A stretch of DNA of 64,000 nucleotides from Clavulina sp. PMI_390. Lineage: Eukaryota; Basidiomycota; Agaricomycetes; Cantharellales; Hydnaceae. The notes below the pieces were generated by a model that saw only the letters and a list, made by a program, of their open reading frames with translations, did not search any database and had not been told where the DNA came from. The stretch is taken from the NCBI GenBank assembly GCA_015039315.1, contig WIDE01000001.1:546422-610421 (forward strand). Reading direction: 5' to 3'. Within the stretch, counting starts at the first letter, position 1. Every line of letters starts with the position of its first letter. Positions 56,743-64,000 of the stretch are shown piece by piece. Made by a program: the position numbers and the translations under genes.

Positions 56743-59700
56743 TTACTCTTCGATTTCTGGAGCAGCATGGGCCTCAGAAACCTCGGACTCTGAGGAAGTC
56801 TCAATCTTCTCTGCAAGAAGCGTCACGCGCTTGGAGAGGGAGGCAAGCGACTCTTGGATAATTTTGAGCTCCTCAGCAGGAGCAAAAGGCAGAGCGCTCG
56901 GATCCACTGCGAGAGTAGTGGTCGTAGGTCGTGCGATAATGCTCTCAAGAAGAGATCTCAGTGCCTCTGAGTCACCTCCTGAGCCAGGAGTGGCGAAACC
57001 AGGAGGCACAGGCTGGATGGCCTCGTTCATGCGCATCTGGTAGCGTGACTTGGCTTGCTCCTTGCGCACGCTCTTGAGACTGCTCATCGTCCACAGGTTG
57101 CTGAGGACAAGAATGATGACGACGAAAACGAGCAGGCTCGTGCTTGAGCTAAACTCTATCATGTCACCCAGGATGTCAATCGCACCGCTCGCGCTCTGCT
57201 TGCCGACATTCCACGCGCCGTTGAACGTATCGAGGGCCCACTGCAGGCCCTTTGCCTCCGTTTCGCGCTGCTTAACCTTGCGCTGCTCTTCGGGAGAGAG
57301 CGAGTCGGGTCCAGGCGTCTTGAGAGGCGTATCGAGCTGGACTTGAGTGTCGCTGACATCGGGGACTTCTTCGCCTGCAGGGAAGAACTCGGACCGATGT
57401 TGGTTGATGTAGGCCCGCATGGCTGCCTCAAGCGCGTCGTGCCAGCTTCGCTGACCCTCCATCGCACCCTTCTCGATCATAGCTGTAAAGGTTAACAGGG
57501 TGATGAGCATCGGCCTGGGTGAAAGAAATAGGGCAGAGGAAGGTTTACCCACATTTGATATAACTGCGTCCAGTCCAATCGATAAAGCTCGTCACTTTAA
57601 TGCGTGTGGAAGCGCTCGAAGCCCACATGAGACACGTGCGAGTCTTCACGGAGAAGGCACTGCCGCTTGGGACGTTGGGAGTCCTCGTAATAGTGAGGAT
57701 GGAGATGTAGTCTTCAAAATCGGCGTACGATGTCTCATCAACGATTTCGCACTTGGTTGAGCGGGGACCAAGGCTGTTATTGAGAGGCTTGATGTACGAG
57801 AGCGTCCGAGAGAGGAGATGAGATCCCTCTTTCTGTGGAGCCCAGTCCGATGTTTGGATTTCTGCACATCAAAGCATGGAATGAGCCCTCATTCGGAACC
57901 GAGACTTAGGCTTAAGGTTTGAGACGTACCAGTAAGCTTCTGATTGTTGCTCATGAAATCCTTGATGAAACCGCTGGTCCACATCAAAGTATGAATCTGC
58001 TGGGGTGTACCCGGCATTACACAATCCATCATGACAGTGTCGAAGTGCTCTCCACGTTTCCCACAACCACACTCGGTGACACGATTCTGCTTCTTCACCT
58101 CTTTCGCTTCTGTAGCCTCTTGCGCACCCGCATTCGCCCCGTCAAGTGAATTCGAGCGCAGGCTCTGTTCGTCATCGTTGGGCCGTCGGGGTGAGGCAAG
58201 CCGCCAGATATTTGTGATGACATCGTAGGACGTATCTCGAGTAATGAAGGACGCAAAGGTGTACTTGGTGGATCGAGTGGAAATCTGAATGGCGTTGGGG
58301 ATCACGAAGGCCGTCATCTTCTTGTCAATGGCTATGACGTCCGCAAACGCAATGGTGACCTGCGCAGAGAGGCATCGAGTAAGCTTTTGAGGAAATTGGA
58401 AAGATCACGCATAATCAACCTACATTCGTCACCCACCCAAAAATGTTCGCGTGGAAGCATAGATGGTTCTCGGAGATATACAATCGTCCTTGGACCAGAA
58501 TATCGCGCTGCATGGCACAGCCGTAATCTATTACGATATGAGCCTTGTCATGATCTTTGACACAAAAAGGAGGTGGGGATTGACGAACCTTCGATAAGAT
58601 AATCGCCTTCTTCCACATCAGGGAACAGTTCATGGAAATCCGCATTCCGTTTCGAGCTGGCGACTGCGAAGCCCGTAACAGGGATGTCGTCTTCATCGAA
58701 GCTCAGCGCATCGGGACTCTCGTACATCTCATCATACTCGTCAGGGCTCATCGTTTGTGGATTATCTTCGCTCAGTCGTGGGGGTCCCTGCTGGGAGAGC
58801 GACTCTCGTCTGGGCAGGAGCACGCTATCGATTGACGTACGTGGCACGTGGGAGGCAGGACCATGTCGAGACGCGGTACGCCTTGGAGGAGAGGCGGTCC
58901 CTGCTGCTCCGGGCATGACTGGGGTGCCTGCAGGTACGTGGATGCCAGCGCCGGTGTACGCAATAGACATTCCCGATTGAGCGAGGGCGCCGGCGATGCC
59001 GCCCGGCCCTGGGCCACCCTTGTTCTTGGAGAACAGGCGCTTCTTTTTTCCAGAGGAGGAAACTCCAGAACGGATGGATGCGCTATCAATGTCATTGCCG
59101 GGGGCGGCAAGGAGAGAAGATGTAGGGATGGAGCTAGCCCTATTGAGCAGCTGGGAGGCAGCAGGGCTGGGGGCAGGATGGTTCACTGCCACGGTACCCG
59201 GGGTGATGGTAGCAGTGGTACCTTGTCGGTGTACGCTTCCATCGTCACTCGAGGCAACTGAAGAACGCCTAGCACGACGCTCACTCGCTTTCGCAGACTT
59301 TGATTCCCTCAAGGACGCTCCTGAAGCCTTGTTTTGCAGTGTGATGGATGCGAGGGAGGACTTCCTCGAGGGAATATTTTGTATAGTGGTATCACCCACA
59401 GTGTGATCACTGTCCTCTACCGTCAGCCCAGGCGGGGGCGGGAGTCCCGTACGAGAATTGCTGCCACCAAACTGGGAGGTAGCGGTGGGGGTCATGATCT
59501 CTCCAAACTCGGATTCTGACATGGGGCTAGCACTCTTGTGTGCTTGAGCCGGGGCAGTGATATTCGAAGGAGGTGCTTTACGTCCTGTACTGCCGTTTGC
59601 AGAGTAAGAAGGGGTCATGGAGGTGGTTACACCATAGGGACTAGACGTGGTGCGTGCGACAGGTCCAGATGGTGTGGAGTCGTCTTCGTCGTCCTCGCCG

Positions 59701-59885
59701 CCACTGACGATCACCTCAGGAGGAGAGGGCATGGGCGCAGATGGGTTTATCGTGCTCGACGATGTTGATGGGAGAGATTCGATTGAGCCAGCATAATCAG
59801 GCGTTGTGGGTACGCCCTTTACTGGAGCGCCGGCAGTGCTAGCACTGCGGTCTTTGCCTGTTATTCTAGAAAAAAAGGGTGCCAT
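56743..59885 (-). CDS. GRAM/VASt lipid-transfer protein (Lam/Ltc family)
   Basis: Five exons: 58589-59885, 58424-58527, 57930-58359, 57553-57861 and 56743-57482; 959 residues. A 400-residue disordered N-terminus leads to a GRAM domain (FHELFPDVEEGDYLIEDYGC, then DILVQGRLYISENHLCFHAN and IFGWVTNVTIAFADVIAIDK). The VASt (StART-like) domain follows: MPGTPQQIHTLMWTSGFIKD, EIQTSDWAPQ, LSYIKPLNNSLGPRSTKCEI and IDWTGRSYIKSMIEKGAMEG. A single C-terminal helix (TSLLVFVVIILVLSNLWTM) and a coiled coil complete it. This is the layout of yeast Lam/Ltc and human GRAMD1 proteins, which are anchored in the ER and move sterol to apposed membranes. The exon 4 donor is GTGGGT; it was preferred over the adjacent GTAAAC because only it keeps the IEKGA block in frame. 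Confidence 0.9.
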
Positions 59886-60211
59886 CAAGGCACGATGTCT
59901 AGGGTATACAGCAGGGTCGAATTCGCTGTCTTTGCTGTCTCTTCGTGGCCGCAGTCGTACTTTGTCGTGTGCCGGAACGCGATGACGACGGAGGCAGACC
60001 GGCTTCCGCTGTCAAACAAGCAAGAACAACACTTCCCACGCGCCACCCCTTGTAACGTACGACATCCCCATGGCAGGCATGAGACATCACAGAAAAATAG
60101 TGAATTCACATTTAATTTTTTCGTCAACCGACGATGTTGTACAGCAGCAGGAAATGGGAATACAGCATATAGGTACAACTACTTGGGCAACGCAACAACT
60201 CCGCAATCGGC
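59886..60211. promoter_or_regulatory. Promoter of the lipid-transfer gene; enolase 3' region
   Basis: 326 bp between the enolase stop and the start of the GRAM/VASt gene, both on the minus strand. It must contain the enolase 3' end and the promoter of the downstream gene. No distinct motif was recognised. Confidence 0.45.
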
Positions 60212-63744
<3,533 letters not shown>

Positions 63745-63858
63745 TGACACCGGTGGGACTCGAACCCACGCCTATTTCTAGACTGCAAGACACCCAGATG
63801 ATGGGCAAGTTGACGGAGAACTTGAGTGCAGCGCCTTAGACCACTCGGCCACAGTGCC
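63745..63858 (-). tRNA. tRNA-Leu(CAA) with a 32-nt intron
   Basis: The minus strand folds as a class II tRNA. The acceptor stem GGCACTG pairs with CGGTGTC (two wobbles) plus discriminator A. The D arm is GCCGAGTGGTCTAAGGC. The anticodon stem CTGCA pairs with TGCAG. The T arm is GTGGGTTCGAGTCCCAC. The loop reads CTCAAG, giving anticodon CAA at 63822-63824. The intron, 63789-63820 (32 nt), lies one base 3' of the anticodon, the canonical position; yeast tRNA-Leu(CAA) also carries an intron there. The mature tRNA is 82 nt before CCA addition, with a long variable arm. Confidence 0.95.
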
Positions 63859-64000
63859 AGGTACGTTGTTCATGCAGGGGTGCAATTTTCACATTTTTAG
63901 CATTTTATTAGCTCTGGCACTCTCATTTTCACCCGGAAAACCCTCAAAAGGTCACCTGGAATCCTATTTGAGCTTATTGAAGCAATTTTACAGTATTCCA

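Noticed and set aside
57549..57553. GTAAAC as the exon 4 donor of the GRAM/VASt gene
   Set aside because: It shifts the frame against the conserved IEKGA block; the GTGGGT donor four bases earlier keeps it.

Overview
This is eukaryotic DNA from a filamentous basidiomycete, most likely an Agaricomycete. Genes are cut by many short GT-AG introns (mostly 50-70 nt), intergenic space is small, and the gene set is fungal: a DASH-complex Dam1, the GPI-anchor acyltransferase Gwt1, a basidiomycete-type tetraspanin Tsp2, a Zn2Cys6 transcription factor and an atypical G-alpha. A placement near Rhizoctonia/Ceratobasidium is a guess from general resemblance and is not shown by the sequence. No virus, toxin gene, CRISPR array, rRNA or complete transposon was seen. 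All exon models below were built by hand from splice sites, reading-frame phase and conserved family motifs. Phases close for every spliced model.

Layout. 0-10 kb: a coiled-coil membrane protein, a TMEM205-like membrane protein, a degenerate REX4-type exonuclease, an NT-C2 domain protein and mitochondrial ribosomal protein bL28m. 10-20 kb: Dam1 and an ER FKBP2 prolyl isomerase share a promoter; then a 15-exon Baeyer-Villiger-type monooxygenase and a 2.9 kb region without a recognisable gene. 19-29 kb: an SCI1-like nuclear protein diverges from a 1,739-residue Zn2Cys6 transcription factor. 29-46 kb: Gwt1 and Utp25 are head to head, followed by an atypical G-alpha diverging from Tsp2, then the helicase Dbp4. 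46-56 kb: the Batten-disease homologue Cln3, a large unknown membrane protein, thioredoxin and the proteasome lid subunit Sem1. 56-64 kb: a GRAM/VASt lipid-transfer protein, enolase and an intron-containing tRNA-Leu(CAA).

The genes are mostly single-copy housekeeping functions and do not form a pathway cluster. Shared themes are ribosome biogenesis (Utp25, Dbp4, the REX4 relative), ER and membrane biology (Gwt1, FKBP2, the sterol-transfer-like protein, Cln3, Tsp2) and tight divergent gene pairs with 83-172 bp between start codons.

The most notable observations are: (1) a REX4-like protein in which three of four catalytic acids are replaced by their amides (N, Q, N), while the fold motifs remain; (2) an atypical G-alpha whose P-loop and switch II are encoded partly by an 8-nt and a 12-nt exon, and which has Ala at the catalytic Gln position; (3) repeated use of very small exons (8-27 nt) in at least six genes.
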